NCBI GenBank assembly: GCA_019359675.1
Contig: JAHHGX010000069.1
Coordinates: 143,406 to 207,405 of the forward strand
Reading direction: 5' to 3'
Length of the DNA: 64,000 bases
DNA from: Calothrix sp. FI2-JRJ7
GTDB lineage: Bacteria; Cyanobacteriota; Cyanobacteriia; Cyanobacteriales; Nostocaceae
Shown: positions 17,223-26,814 of the stretch, one piece after another
Layout of the letters: every line of letters begins with the position of its first letter
How positions within the stretch are numbered: position 1 is the first letter of the stretch
Notes under the pieces: generated by a model
What the model was told of the DNA's origin: nothing
Databases searched by the model: none
What the model saw: the letters and a program-made list of their open reading frames with translations, nothing else
Made by a program: the position numbers and the translations under genes

Positions 17223-18476
17223 ATGGTCATGAAAATTCTTATTTCAGCCTACTCCTGTGAACCAGGCAGAGGTTCCGAACGTGGTGTTGGTTGGAACGTC
17301 GCGCGTGAAGCTGCTAAATACCACGAAGTTTGGGTTCTAACGCGACCAGACGAAAGCAAGGAAGCAATTGAAGCTGAACTTGCACGCAACCCAGTGCCCA
17401 ATCTACATTTTGTTTATTTTACTATTCCTTTGTTAGGTGGTCTCTGGCGCCTGGGTTCCAACGGTGCCATGCAAATCCATTACTACCTGTGGCAAATTCA
17501 AGCTTACTTCGTTGCACGGCACCTACATAGCGAAATCGGCTTTGACTTGATGCATCATGTTACGTTTGTCAAATATTCAAACCCTTGTTTTCTATCTTTA
17601 TTGCCTGTACCTCTTGTTTGGGGACCAGTCGGTGGTGGAGAAACAACTCCCAAGCCTTTTTGGCGTGATTTTAGTTTGCGTGCAAAAGTTTATGAAACCG
17701 CGCGCGACTTAGCACGTTTTATAGGAGAGCTAGACCCATTTGTACATGTTACAGCTAAACGCAGCGCTGTAGTTCGAGCCACAACCAAGGATACGGCGAA
17801 TCGAATCTATAAAATGGGAGTATCCAAGGTACATATTACTCCAGAGTCAGGTTTAACTGAGGAAGAAATTACTTATCTTACCCAGTATAAAATGCCTGAA
17901 GCTTCCCGTGTCAGATTTATCAGCATGGGTAGATTGCTGCACTGGAAAGGCTTTCATTTAGGTATACGCGCTTTTGCTGCATCGAATATCCCAAATGCAG
18001 AATTTTGGGTTGTTGGTGATGGACCAGAATTTCAAAGACTCCAAGACTTAGCCAAAAGCTTGGGTATTGCTGAAAAAGTTAAGTTTTGGGGCAGACTAAC
18101 GCGCGAGGAAACTTTAGAAAAACTTGGACAATGTCACGCACTAGTTCATCCTAGTCTACATGATTCCGGTGGATGGGTATGTATCGAAGCAATGGCAACT
18201 GGGCGCCCGGTAATTTGCCTTGATTTAGGAGGACCCGCAGTACAAGTAACTAAAGACACAGGTTTTAAAATTCCGGCAATAAATCCGGAGCAGGCAATAG
18301 ATGGTTTGTCTAAAGCTATGGCGACTCTTGCTTTTGACTCGAAATTAAGGCTGCAAATGGGGCTATTGGGACAGAAGTTGGTTAGAGAAACTTACAGTTT
18401 AGAAGCTCAGGGTAAAAACCTAGCTCAGGTTTATCAAGAAGTTGCATCCTATAAAATACCTACAGGTGTTGTATGA
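17223..18476 (+). CDS. GT4-type glycosyltransferase
   Basis: A 417-residue GT-B transferase. Its N-terminus MKILISAYSCEPGRGSERGV is a widespread signature of one cyanobacterial/proteobacterial subfamily, and that family usually begins at this Met, here ATG 17229; ATG 17223 adds two residues and no ribosome site separates them. PLVWGPVGGGETTPKPFW is another hallmark. The donor domain has FISMGRLLHWKGFHLGIRAF, VVGDGPEFQRL and HPSLHDSGGWVCIEAMATGR. Its stop overlaps the start of the next gene (ATGA at 18473-18476). Confidence 0.88.
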   Translation: MVMKILISAYSCEPGRGSERGVGWNVAREAAKYHEVWVLTRPDESKEAIEAELARNPVPNLHFVYFTIPLLGGLWRLGSNGAMQIHYYLWQIQAYFVARHLHSEIGFDLMHHVTFVKYSNPCFLSLLPVPLVWGPVGGGETTPKPFWRDFSLRAKVYETARDLARFIGELDPFVHVTAKRSAVVRATTKDTANRIYKMGVSKVHITPESGLTEEEITYLTQYKMPEASRVRFISMGRLLHWKGFHLGIRAFAASNIPNAEFWVVGDGPEFQRLQDLAKSLGIAEKVKFWGRLTREETLEKLGQCHALVHPSLHDSGGWVCIEAMATGRPVICLDLGGPAVQVTKDTGFKIPAINPEQAIDGLSKAMATLAFDSKLRLQMGLLGQKLVRETYSLEAQGKNLAQVYQEVASYKIPTGVV

Positions 18477-19519
18477 AAAACAAACTATTGCTTGTAACGT
18501 TTCCAGTAGACTTGGGCAGTACCACATATGCTACAAGATTAATCAATACATTTGATAATTATGTAGATTTACAGGTTTATTCTTTCAAATCTCAAACAAA
18601 AGAGCATACTTCTTCTAAATTAGATTATGCTCAAATTTTTATTAAAAGGCTGCTCAACTCACATCATCTTCAGCAAGTAGTTAGAAAAGCTCAACGAGAA
18701 GGTAGAAAGGTATTATTTCAGGGAGTAACTCCTGCTTTATTTGCCTACCCCGCAATTCCAAAAAATAGTAGCTATATAGTTACTGACTGGACAAGAAAGC
18801 TGTACGAACCAATTTTAAATCAAAAATTTTCTTCTCGGTTCCAAACATTTATTCATAAAACAGTTCTGAACTCACAAAAAACTATACTTTGTTTAACTCA
18901 TGCTGTCCAAGAGCAAATATTAAAGGATTACCAAGTTTCAGCTAGTAAGCTTAAAAAGGCAAAAGTCCCATTTGACTTTGATCTGAAATGGTTTACCCCT
19001 AGCCCCAAGCGTACAGATGACGAAGTAAGAATTCTTTTTGTAGGTGGCAGACTTTCTTACAAAGGTGGTGATGTTTTAGTTGATTGGTTTAGAAAAAATA
19101 ATTATCCCAACTTAAAGCTAACATTAGTAACTAAAGATAAAATTAGCGCTCATCCAAATATCAAAGTGGAAACTGATCTAAACTACGGTGAACAGGCACA
19201 TGCGGAAGTATTTAAAAATCACGATATTTTTGTTCTTCCTACAGTCTGTGATGCCTACCCCTCAGTTTTAGGTGAGGCAGCATGTTCTGGACTTGCACTT
19301 CTAACAACCAAACATGCTTTAGGCGCCCCAGAGGTAATACAAAACGGTGTGAATGGTTATATATGTGATGGACGCGAAGACTTATTAAATAAACTTAACC
19401 AATTAGTTCAAGATAAACCTCTGATTGAATCAATGAAGCTTAAAAGCCGAGAAATTATGGAGGAAGTATTTGAGCCAGAATTAGTTCGCAGTGATTACTT
19501 AAGGATTATTTTTGGATAA
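18473..19519 (+). CDS. GT4-type glycosyltransferase
   Basis: A 348-residue GT-B transferase, translationally coupled to the gene before it by a four-base overlap. Donor-domain features are ILFVGGRLSYKGGDVLVDWF near residue 185 and FVLPTVCDAYPSVLGEAACS near residue 252, followed by TTKHALGAPEVIQNGVNGYI. The acceptor half is less conserved. No signal peptide or membrane span is evident. Role and sugar are unknown beyond membership in the locus. Confidence 0.82.
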   Translation: MKNKLLLVTFPVDLGSTTYATRLINTFDNYVDLQVYSFKSQTKEHTSSKLDYAQIFIKRLLNSHHLQQVVRKAQREGRKVLFQGVTPALFAYPAIPKNSSYIVTDWTRKLYEPILNQKFSSRFQTFIHKTVLNSQKTILCLTHAVQEQILKDYQVSASKLKKAKVPFDFDLKWFTPSPKRTDDEVRILFVGGRLSYKGGDVLVDWFRKNNYPNLKLTLVTKDKISAHPNIKVETDLNYGEQAHAEVFKNHDIFVLPTVCDAYPSVLGEAACSGLALLTTKHALGAPEVIQNGVNGYICDGREDLLNKLNQLVQDKPLIESMKLKSREIMEEVFEPELVRSDYLRIIFG

Positions 19520-19710
19520 TTTATCGTTCTTCGGGCTTCGGCTTGAGACAGAAGGAAAGAGTTATTTTACACAAAGCCTCCTGTCTTGCTCAATAGGGTT
19601 TAACAAAACGCCGTCAATAAGCGGCAAAGACATATGGTTGGGGTTTCAATTCCCATTCAATTGACCATAAAAGTCCTCTGCTTTGCTCAGTATTTGTAAG
19701 TTTTAGTAAT

Positions 19711-20868
19711 ATGCATATTTTAATTGCTGCTTTACACCGACCATCTAAACCAACAGGAGTTTGCCGATACGCGGTTAATCTTGCTCAATGTCTTGCTGAT
19801 ACTGATAAAGTTACGAAAGTTAGCTTAGTAATTGGAGCATGGCAAAAATCATATTTTGAGCAATCATTTAAATTTTCATCAGAAAAAATTAATTTAATCA
19901 GCGTAGATATAAAAAATACTTCTTCATCTAGAAATCTTTGGTTTTTATTTGCATTACCGAAACTAGCTAAACAACTTAATACTGATATTGTGCATTTATC
20001 ATTCCCACTTCCTGTTATTCGTCAACTTTTTGCTTGTCCTGTAGTTGCCACAATTCACGACCTCTACCCATACGAGTTTCCAGAAAATTTTGGTTATCCA
20101 AACGTTATATTTAATCAAATTTTTCTCAAAATATGTATCAATAACAGCAATGGCTTATCATGCGTGTCTAAAACTACATATCAATCGCTAAAGCAATACT
20201 TTCATAACATAGATAATAAAAAAATTACTACTGTCATTTACAATGAAGCTGATTTTAGTAATGTCAGCGATAAAAATCCTTTAAATACAACAAATTCTCT
20301 TATTAATATACCGTTTTTTTTAGCGGTTGCACAACATCGTAAAAATAAAAATTTAGATATTATTATTAAATCATATCACTTATTAAAAGCCAGTAGTCAA
20401 ATACATGAATCAACAAAATTAATTCTTGTTGGTAGTCCGGGACCTGAGACTGAAAACCTCAAGCAGCTAATAAGTGCATTATCGCTCGAAGCACATGTAG
20501 AAATGCTTGCTTCGATTGATGATGAAGAGTTATGCTGGTTGTATAAAAACTGTCAGATGTTGGTTATACCTTCTACAACCGAGGGTTTCTGTTTACCTTT
20601 AGCTGAAGCCTTATCGGTAGGCGCCAAAGTAGTATGTTCAGATATTCCGATATTTCGAGAAATTGGTAATTCGTCTTGTACGTACTTTCAACTAGAGGGG
20701 GATGGTATCCAAAATTTATCACAAGCTATAATTGACTCATTAGCGCAACCAACTCAAATAGTTGATGCTGATAATCGTTTTTCAAAAGTGCAGCTATCTA
20801 AGCAATATATAAATTTTTACTCTCAAATTAAGAAAGAAATCTTTTCCCCTCTTGATAAGGGGGGTTAG
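19711..20868 (+). CDS. GT4-type glycosyltransferase with repeat-derived C-terminus
   Basis: A 385-residue GT-B enzyme: HILIAALHRPSKPTGVCRYA at the start, VVATIHDLYPYEFPENFGYP in the acceptor domain, FFLAVAQHRKNKNLDIIIKS, and the donor block IPSTTEGFCLPLAEALSVGA followed by VVCSDIPIFREIG. The codon use is more AT-rich than its neighbours. The last residues (SPLDKGG, then stop) are encoded by a CCCCT...AGGGG palindromic repeat also found at 36.1 and 45.6 kb, so the repeat has supplied the stop codon and probably replaced the original C-terminus. Confidence 0.87.
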   Translation: MHILIAALHRPSKPTGVCRYAVNLAQCLADTDKVTKVSLVIGAWQKSYFEQSFKFSSEKINLISVDIKNTSSSRNLWFLFALPKLAKQLNTDIVHLSFPLPVIRQLFACPVVATIHDLYPYEFPENFGYPNVIFNQIFLKICINNSNGLSCVSKTTYQSLKQYFHNIDNKKITTVIYNEADFSNVSDKNPLNTTNSLINIPFFLAVAQHRKNKNLDIIIKSYHLLKASSQIHESTKLILVGSPGPETENLKQLISALSLEAHVEMLASIDDEELCWLYKNCQMLVIPSTTEGFCLPLAEALSVGAKVVCSDIPIFREIGNSSCTYFQLEGDGIQNLSQAIIDSLAQPTQIVDADNRFSKVQLSKQYINFYSQIKKEIFSPLDKGG

Positions 20869-20871
20869 GGG
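20846..20871. repeat. CCCCTTAATAAGGGG-type palindromic repeat
   Basis: The sequence CCCCTCTTGATAAGGGG and a following GGTTAGGGG match the ends of the larger copies at 36051-36165 and 45617-45725. It overlaps the 3' end of the preceding transferase and ends 12 bases before the next start codon. Confidence 0.7.
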
Positions 20872-20882
20872 AGATTTAAATT

Positions 20883-22313
20883 ATGAATCAACAACTACAT
20901 GTAGAAGAGAAGAAAGGTAGTTTAAAAAACTTAACCTTAATTATTGCTTCATTCGCTAGCGTTTTTTATCCTCGGGTTCTAGATACTATTGGTGTTCCTT
21001 CTGCTATTAACTTTGTTCATTTTCTTATTGTACCATTCACATTTGGAGTGGCAATATTTACAACTACGGTTAAAAACAAAAAGCAAATTAATATTACATG
21101 GGAAATAACTATAGGTTGTCTACTATTTTTTGGCGCAAACCTTGGCAGCGCGCTTTTAAATCGCGCAGGAGTTATTAATGTATTTTTAGAGTTTGTTCTG
21201 CTAACTGAACCTTATATGCTACTTTTGGCAATCATTTGTTTGCCATTATCTGAAGCTCATATTGCCAAGTTAAGAAGTTGGCTTTTAATTTCTGCGGTGA
21301 TTAATTTAGTCTTAGCTATTGCTCAGTATTTTCTGCTAATCACTGGGATTCTTCGAGTTACTAGCATGTCATTAGCAGATAATATTCAGGGAGTATTTTA
21401 TTTAACAGGTGCTGGCAATTACGTATCAGTATCGGTATCAATTGCTGTTGCTTTATATTATTTATTTGATGCCAAAAAAGTTTCTATAGGGTTTCGATTA
21501 TTTTGGTTATTAGCATCTTTCTACCAGCTACTCGTTTCTGACTCTAAACAAATACTTATAGTATTTGTTCTTGCATGGGGTCTATTAGTACTAACAAAAT
21601 ATGATAAAATTGATAAACTTCTATTTTATATTGTTGCTTTTACGCTGTCTTTAACAGCATTTCTTTGGGCAGTTGAAAATGTAGACTTTAAAGGTTTAGA
21701 TGCTTTTAAATACTGGTTTGGCCGAACTGAACTGTATGGACCAGATGGTGAAGCAGTTAATGCCAAAATGGCAGGGGCTACTATTATTATTTCATATTTT
21801 AAAACTCCTTTGAACTGGTTGTTTGGTCTTGGACCAGGTCACACAGTTGGACGAGTAGGAGGGTGGATACTCAGAGATTATGCACCTTTATTAGCTCCAT
21901 TAAAACCCACTATTCATCCAGCAACGCAAGAAATTTGGAATGCATTAAATTCAAATTGGCTGGTATTAGAGTCATCAATGTTTGCTCCTATTTTTACCTG
22001 GGTTGGTTTGTGGGGAGACTTAGGCTTTTTAGGTGTAGGAGCTTATTGCTTTCTTGCTGCTGTTACTTGGCAGCGTCTTTGTAAAGACGACCTTTCCAAG
22101 CTGTTAATGTTAACGATGTTAGTTTATGGTTTCATTTTTACTCAAGTCGAAGAACCCGGTCAATCGCTAACTGTAGCACTAATGATTGGACTGCAATGGC
22201 ATCAACGACAAAACCGTAGACTCGCGCGTTTTGCTGATTCGGCGCCATCTTCTGATTTTGAGCCTAAAGTAGCGAGTACTCCTTTATACGTTAAGCCGAC
22301 CAAGCGACGCTAA
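20883..22313 (+). CDS. O-antigen ligase/polymerase-like membrane protein
   Basis: A 476-residue, strongly hydrophobic protein with roughly ten to twelve predicted membrane spans (for example LIVPFTFGVAIFTTTV and LFYIVAFTLSLTAFLWAV). A long, partly polar loop lies between residues about 260 and 390, containing WLFGLGPGHTVGRVGGW. This topology and the GLGPG loop resemble Wzy/ExoQ/O-antigen ligase family proteins, which polymerise or attach lipid-linked repeat units at the periplasmic face. The C-terminus is basic and cytoplasmic. It closes the + strand polysaccharide block and is the best candidate for its polymerase. A flippase is not seen in the window. Confidence 0.75.
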   Translation: MNQQLHVEEKKGSLKNLTLIIASFASVFYPRVLDTIGVPSAINFVHFLIVPFTFGVAIFTTTVKNKKQINITWEITIGCLLFFGANLGSALLNRAGVINVFLEFVLLTEPYMLLLAIICLPLSEAHIAKLRSWLLISAVINLVLAIAQYFLLITGILRVTSMSLADNIQGVFYLTGAGNYVSVSVSIAVALYYLFDAKKVSIGFRLFWLLASFYQLLVSDSKQILIVFVLAWGLLVLTKYDKIDKLLFYIVAFTLSLTAFLWAVENVDFKGLDAFKYWFGRTELYGPDGEAVNAKMAGATIIISYFKTPLNWLFGLGPGHTVGRVGGWILRDYAPLLAPLKPTIHPATQEIWNALNSNWLVLESSMFAPIFTWVGLWGDLGFLGVGAYCFLAAVTWQRLCKDDLSKLLMLTMLVYGFIFTQVEEPGQSLTVALMIGLQWHQRQNRRLARFADSAPSSDFEPKVASTPLYVKPTKRR

Positions 22314-22321
22314 TACAACAA

Positions 22322-22356
22322 AGGGGGCAAAGGATAGTTTATCTTTCCTTTACCCC
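22322..22356. terminator. Probable bidirectional terminator
   Basis: A hairpin with arms GGGGCAAAGG and CCTTTACCCC (one mismatch), with T-rich flanks, lies between the convergent polymerase gene and the minus-strand nucleotidyltransferase gene. Confidence 0.55.
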
Positions 22357-22386
22357 TAGATATTTTTGAAATCACGAAAAGTTTTG

Positions 22387-23502
22387 TTAGGCTTCCAAGC
22401 TATTACTCCAATTCCATTTATCAGGATGTACCAACCAATCAATAAATGATTGTAAATACATTGCTTTATCTTGCCAGCGCTCTCTAGCTTGAATGTGGTA
22501 AAATGTAGTACCCATGAACTTAGCAGATGCATTTTCTGGTCTAAATAGTTGTGTTCCAACCTCATTAGCTAATGTAGATATTTGTGATTCAGCCTGAATT
22601 TGCTGCAATACGAATTGAGGTAAAACAATTTCCATTAACTCGCTAGCTAAGAATAAGCCAAGAAATAGCATTCTTCGACAACCTAACGAAGAAGCAAAAC
22701 TAATCGTTTTATCCCAATCTATATCATGGCGCCGAATTAATTCAGCAATATCACAAATCCAGCCTAAGCGTTCCCAACAATGTCGCGAACCGTGAACGCA
22801 TAAAATTGGCAACCAGTAATCGAGTGGTAAACTATTTACAGTTCTACCTGCAAACGTATATGGTTTAAGGTACTTCCAAAAGTGTTTAGGTTCGATGAAG
22901 GATGAAAATCTGGGGGTTATTCTCCAGTGAATTTCAATCAAAGCCTTTTTGTCGTAATCAATAAAGTCATAAGTATGCTCGCGTTTAGATTTGAAATACG
23001 CTATTTCTTGAGCTTCAGTTAATTCTGCTTCGCGTTTGTATCCCAAATCAAGCAATAATTGCTTAACTTTAAGGATATCAGGTAGTTGTACAATAATATC
23101 TAAATCCCCACCTTGCCGCATCGCTAAATTTCCATACACCGAATTAGCCAGTACAGGACCCTTGTAAGGAACGGCTGTAATACCATTGGCTTCGAGTGAT
23201 GCCAAGATTTTGAGTAGTTCTGCGGTTAAAAATAAATGTCGTTGAGCATTTGTTTGGAAAAGACTGCGAAATGTCTCTCGCAGTTCTTGAGGTGCTGCAT
23301 CACCCGCAATCGTGTTTAAGCTGGTGTGGACAAGCGGCATTACCTTATGCTTTACTGCCATTTGCACAAATTGCTCCCAGTTAATATCACTTAAGAGCAA
23401 ATCTTTGATTCTATATAGAGATTCATCATCGCGAGATGTACGCGCGCTTCTGACGAGTAACTCAAATTCTTTAGAAATATTTTGACCTAGTAGGTTTGGC
23501 AT
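22387..23502 (-). CDS. Nucleotidyltransferase-fold protein of the RiPP cluster (NTP_transf_5-like)
   Basis: A 371-residue protein with AVPYKGPVLANSVYGN (Lys114) and RQGGDLDIIV, where Asp133 and Asp135 form the metal-binding pair of the pol-beta nucleotidyltransferase fold. ALIEIHWRITPRF and LCVHGSRHCWERLGWICDIA near residues 200-250 are typical of the NTP_transf_5 family (PF14907) often found in lasso peptide clusters. It is the last gene of the minus-strand RiPP operon, 113 bases after the exporter. It might nucleotidylate the peptide or a phosphate on it, working with the kinase two genes upstream; this is inference. In lasso clusters of other bacteria the role of this family is poorly known. 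Confidence 0.85.
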   Translation of the reverse strand: MPNLLGQNISKEFELLVRSARTSRDDESLYRIKDLLLSDINWEQFVQMAVKHKVMPLVHTSLNTIAGDAAPQELRETFRSLFQTNAQRHLFLTAELLKILASLEANGITAVPYKGPVLANSVYGNLAMRQGGDLDIIVQLPDILKVKQLLLDLGYKREAELTEAQEIAYFKSKREHTYDFIDYDKKALIEIHWRITPRFSSFIEPKHFWKYLKPYTFAGRTVNSLPLDYWLPILCVHGSRHCWERLGWICDIAELIRRHDIDWDKTISFASSLGCRRMLFLGLFLASELMEIVLPQFVLQQIQAESQISTLANEVGTQLFRPENASAKFMGTTFYHIQARERWQDKAMYLQSFIDWLVHPDKWNWSNSLEA

Positions 23503-23615
23503 TTTTCTTTACGGGTCGTATATGTATAATTAATTATTAAGTGGGGAGCATCTGCTTAAATTCTGTTATTTTACTTATACGCGCGCATCGCACTCGGTAG
23601 AACTAATAGCGTGTC

Positions 23616-25436
23616 TTAGAGTTGATATTGCTGCGCTTGGGTTTCAAATAAGAATGCATAACTTCCACCCAATTTCATCAGTTGTTCATGTGTTCCACTT
23701 TCTACAATCGAGCCAGCTGACATTACGTAAATTCTATCAGCCATTTTTACTGTTGATAGACGATGGCTAATTAAAATTGCTGCCTGATTTTTGATTAACT
23801 GACGGAATTTTTCAAATACTTCATACTCAGCTTTTGGGTCCATTGCACTTGTAGGTTCATCGAGGACGATGACTTGAGAGTCACGTAAAAAAGCGCGCGC
23901 TAAGGCGATTTTTTGCCACTGACCAATACTTAATTCTTCGCCCTTGTCAAATAATTTACCTAAAATGGTGTCATAACCTTGGGGTAGTTTTGTAATCACA
24001 TCATCGGCGCCACTTCGACGTGCTGCATTAATAATACTTTCGCGTTGCGCTGGTAAATCAATATTACCCATCCAAATATTATCTTGTGCCGAGAAATGAT
24101 ATTTAGCATAATCTTGAAAAATCACGCTAACTTCTCGGCGTAAATCTGCTATTTTAAAGTCACGTAAATCAATTCCATCAATGGTAATGCTACCTGCTGT
24201 CGGGTCATATAATCGACAAAGGAGCTTAATTAATGACGTTTTGCCAGAACCATTTTCACCTACCAGTGCTATCACTTCTCCTGGCTTTACAGTCAAATTA
24301 ATATCTTTTAGCGCCACACGAGTAGTAGTAGAGTATTGAAAACTGACATTTTTAAATATAATGCCACCCTGCATTGGTTGGGGAAGAGGTACAGGATGTG
24401 AAGGTTCAATTAATGTAGGTTTGAGGTCGAGAAATTCATAGAGATTTGCAAGGAATAAATTGTCTTCATATAGGGCTGATACACTAGTCAGCAAGCTTTT
24501 AATGTCATTTTGTCCTCGTTGTAATGCTTGGTAATATAAAACTAAATCACCCAAGCGTAGGACACCTTGAATAGTTTGATAAATAATAAAGGCAAAAACA
24601 CCAAACAGAAAAATTGCAGCTACAGCTTGAGCCGCAAAATTTGCGATAGACCTACCAGTATCAATTTTTAAACTTTCTTTATATATTTGTCGTCGTATAC
24701 GAAGAAACCATTCACTAAAATAAGAACCTAAATTAAACAGGCGAATTTCTTTAGCAAACTGGTCGGATGTTAACATCCAAGCTAAATACATAGCTTGCCT
24801 TTCTTGAGGAGTTTTTTTACGCTGCCAACGATACATGACACCAGAATATTTTACCTTTACTACCATTGCTGGTAAAGCACTAAGAAACAAAATACCAACA
24901 ATCCCCCAATGTAAAGATAGCAGCAACCCTACCATTCCTACTAAAGAAATACTACTCTGACCTACCTGCGCTAAACGATTTAAAATTTGCGGTGGTCGGT
25001 AAGGAGCTTCTTGTTGCGCGCGCTGTAGTGTATCGTAGTAACGGGGATTCTCGTAATATTCCAGGTCTGCCTCAACTGATTTGGCATTAATAATGCCCTG
25101 CATGTAGTCAGTTACCAGTCGAGAATGGGCAGTATTGACAAGTTCTGTGAGAGAGTTGCAGAAGCTTGACAACAGGGTGACAGCACCAGTTACAGCAACT
25201 AATAATAATACTTGCTCAAAAGCTGCAGCTTTATCAACAGCATTAAGACTAGCAGCGACTGTATCTACAATTATTTTTGCTAAATAAATTGTGACTAAGG
25301 GTAATACACCTTGAATTACTAGCAAAACTACGCGCGCTATCGTCCATCTAGGACTGCTTTGCCATACTAAGCGCAATGCAGGCACAAAGCGAAAAGTTTT
25401 CTGAATTTTTAGTTTAAATTTTTTGCCTACTTGCAT
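23616..25436 (-). CDS. ABC transporter, fused permease and ATPase (RiPP exporter)
   Basis: A 606-residue half-transporter. The N-terminal half has about six membrane spans (LVIQGVLPLVTIYLAKIIV, GMVGLLLSLHWGIVGILFL, AIFLFGVFAFIIYQ). The C-terminal ATPase has Walker A GENGSGKTS near residue 395, signature LSIGQWQKIALARA, Walker B VIVLDEPTSAMD and the H-loop ISHRLSTV. There is no N-terminal C39 peptidase domain, which agrees with leader removal by the separate B2 protease. The arrangement matches the D protein of lasso clusters, which exports the mature peptide and gives self-immunity. It follows the kinase gene by 72 bases. Confidence 0.9.
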   Translation of the reverse strand: MQVGKKFKLKIQKTFRFVPALRLVWQSSPRWTIARVVLLVIQGVLPLVTIYLAKIIVDTVAASLNAVDKAAAFEQVLLLVAVTGAVTLLSSFCNSLTELVNTAHSRLVTDYMQGIINAKSVEADLEYYENPRYYDTLQRAQQEAPYRPPQILNRLAQVGQSSISLVGMVGLLLSLHWGIVGILFLSALPAMVVKVKYSGVMYRWQRKKTPQERQAMYLAWMLTSDQFAKEIRLFNLGSYFSEWFLRIRRQIYKESLKIDTGRSIANFAAQAVAAIFLFGVFAFIIYQTIQGVLRLGDLVLYYQALQRGQNDIKSLLTSVSALYEDNLFLANLYEFLDLKPTLIEPSHPVPLPQPMQGGIIFKNVSFQYSTTTRVALKDINLTVKPGEVIALVGENGSGKTSLIKLLCRLYDPTAGSITIDGIDLRDFKIADLRREVSVIFQDYAKYHFSAQDNIWMGNIDLPAQRESIINAARRSGADDVITKLPQGYDTILGKLFDKGEELSIGQWQKIALARAFLRDSQVIVLDEPTSAMDPKAEYEVFEKFRQLIKNQAAILISHRLSTVKMADRIYVMSAGSIVESGTHEQLMKLGGSYAFLFETQAQQYQL

Positions 25437-25508
25437 CGTTGAAATTTAATTAAAAACATAAATAGAGAAATGAAGTTAAAAAGGGAAATAAAAATACTTC
25501 GTTATTAT

Positions 25509-26462
25509 CTAAGTCGCGTATGCCTGTAAGTTAATTTTATTTGCATCAAATGTAGTTTTAATAATTGGCGTCACAGCATCCGTCTTATTATCTTCTTCAT
25601 TCATTTTTGCAATATCATCTTCAACTAACTTAACAAGTTTTGGTAAATCTTCTAAAGAAGGCTTGCGAATAAAGCGACAAAATCTCACACTTTTAATAAG
25701 TTCGCTACAATATTGTAAATGTTCAGTAATAAATTTGTCCTCGGTAATTGTGTTAATAGCACGAGTATGACGCACAAGCTCTATAAAAGCTTCTTGTTGT
25801 TTTACACTAGTAATTTTGTGTTCATCTCCTTTACCTAGTATATAAAGTTGTTGTAGCTGAATCGGTTCTTTTTGAAAACCACTAGAAAGTTTATAAGCAA
25901 CTTTATATGAATTTTTAGAAACAGGTAATAAGCTTTTGGTATTTTGTCCTAAAGAAGTTGCAGCATCTTTACAAAGTTTAAATTGAGGATAACTAGGAAA
26001 AACAAAAGCTTTATCTTTTTCAATTTTAATAGGTAATACATCGTCTGTTAAAACATTGTAGCCATGAGTATGAAATGTTGTTACCAAAGTGGACTTTCCC
26101 CAACCAGAACCACCTATAAATGCGACACCTTTATTATTAATGTCAACACAACTAGCATGTAAAACTAAAAATCCTCTTTGTCGCAATAATACACAAAGCA
26201 CAGGACCCAAAACTACTATGCGAAGCAGAGCTTCATCAACGCCTGGTAAAGGATTAATTACAATTTCTCGCCCATCACGAATTAAAAATTCGCCTACTTC
26301 TGGTACTTCTCCGACAAGAAGATTATTTTCTTGTTTAGTTTTAGGAAAACTACCGACTTTACTAAAGCTTATTGTTACATCTGCTTCTGCCTGACTTTCT
26401 GTTAATTCGGGAAACTCTAATTCAGAAGCAATACATAAGTTAAAAGCGTGATAATATTTCAT
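25509..26462 (-). CDS. HPr-kinase-like peptide kinase of the RiPP cluster
   Basis: A 317-residue protein with the HPr kinase fold: His102 in LVLHAS, P-loop GGSGWGKST at residues 117-125, and the catalytic-type Asp pair in NVLTDDVLPI at 137-144. The N-terminal part begins YHAFNLCIASELEFPEL, as in kinases of lasso clusters. Known homologues (paeninodin-type clusters of Firmicutes) phosphorylate the C-terminal Ser of the precursor. Here the precursor ends in Arg, so the target must be another residue (Ser40, Ser47, Ser53 or a Thr) or the small molecule differs. It lies between the precursor and the exporter. Confidence 0.85.
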   Translation of the reverse strand: MKYYHAFNLCIASELEFPELTESQAEADVTISFSKVGSFPKTKQENNLLVGEVPEVGEFLIRDGREIVINPLPGVDEALLRIVVLGPVLCVLLRQRGFLVLHASCVDINNKGVAFIGGSGWGKSTLVTTFHTHGYNVLTDDVLPIKIEKDKAFVFPSYPQFKLCKDAATSLGQNTKSLLPVSKNSYKVAYKLSSGFQKEPIQLQQLYILGKGDEHKITSVKQQEAFIELVRHTRAINTITEDKFITEHLQYCSELIKSVRFCRFIRKPSLEDLPKLVKLVEDDIAKMNEEDNKTDAVTPIIKTTFDANKINLQAYAT

Positions 26463-26582
26463 GTTTATATTAAGTTATTTTTTGAAAACATTAGGATTAA
26501 AAGATGTCTAATAATCTGCCCTTATTAAACAAAAATATAATATTTTGAATGAAGAAGTTAGATATAAGTGCCGAAGTTGGGC

Positions 26583-26737
26583 GATTGGTGGGGGATTTAA
26601 TCCGCCACCAATTGTAGAGCATGAATCTACGGTTTGGCTCTTGGACTTGAACCCGTTTGATCAGAAGAAAGAAGACTTCTTCCTTCTTCCAAGAGGGCGA
26701 GCGTTAATTCTCCCCATCTTCAATAGGGGAGAATTAA
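26583..26737. other. Gap between precursor and kinase genes with three hairpins
   Basis: The 352 bases from 26463 to 26814 hold no convincing gene. Three hairpins follow each other: ATTGGTGG/CCACCAAT at 26583-26612, an AGAAG-rich arm pair around 26664-26689, and a perfect 12-bp stem TTAATTCTCCCC with its complement at 26704-26715/26726-26737. The last sits 78 bases after the precursor stop (minus direction) and could end or stabilise the precursor transcript, raising precursor over enzyme levels. No U run follows on either strand. Confidence 0.5.
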
Positions 26738-26814
26738 CCCCAAGTTAAAGTAGATTATAGTCTACCCTACAGAAATAAGATTTTTCCTTTTTAGAGTAAA
26801 AATCTATTCTGAGA

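Noticed and set aside
26575..26665. tRNA-like pieces (GACTTGAACCC, TCCGCCACCA) near the precursor
   Set aside because: They cannot be folded into one tRNA in any order; acceptor and anticodon arms are missing.
26545..26748. 67-codon frame (+) between kinase and precursor
   Set aside because: It consists of the three hairpins and lies antisense to the RiPP operon; composition is not protein-like.
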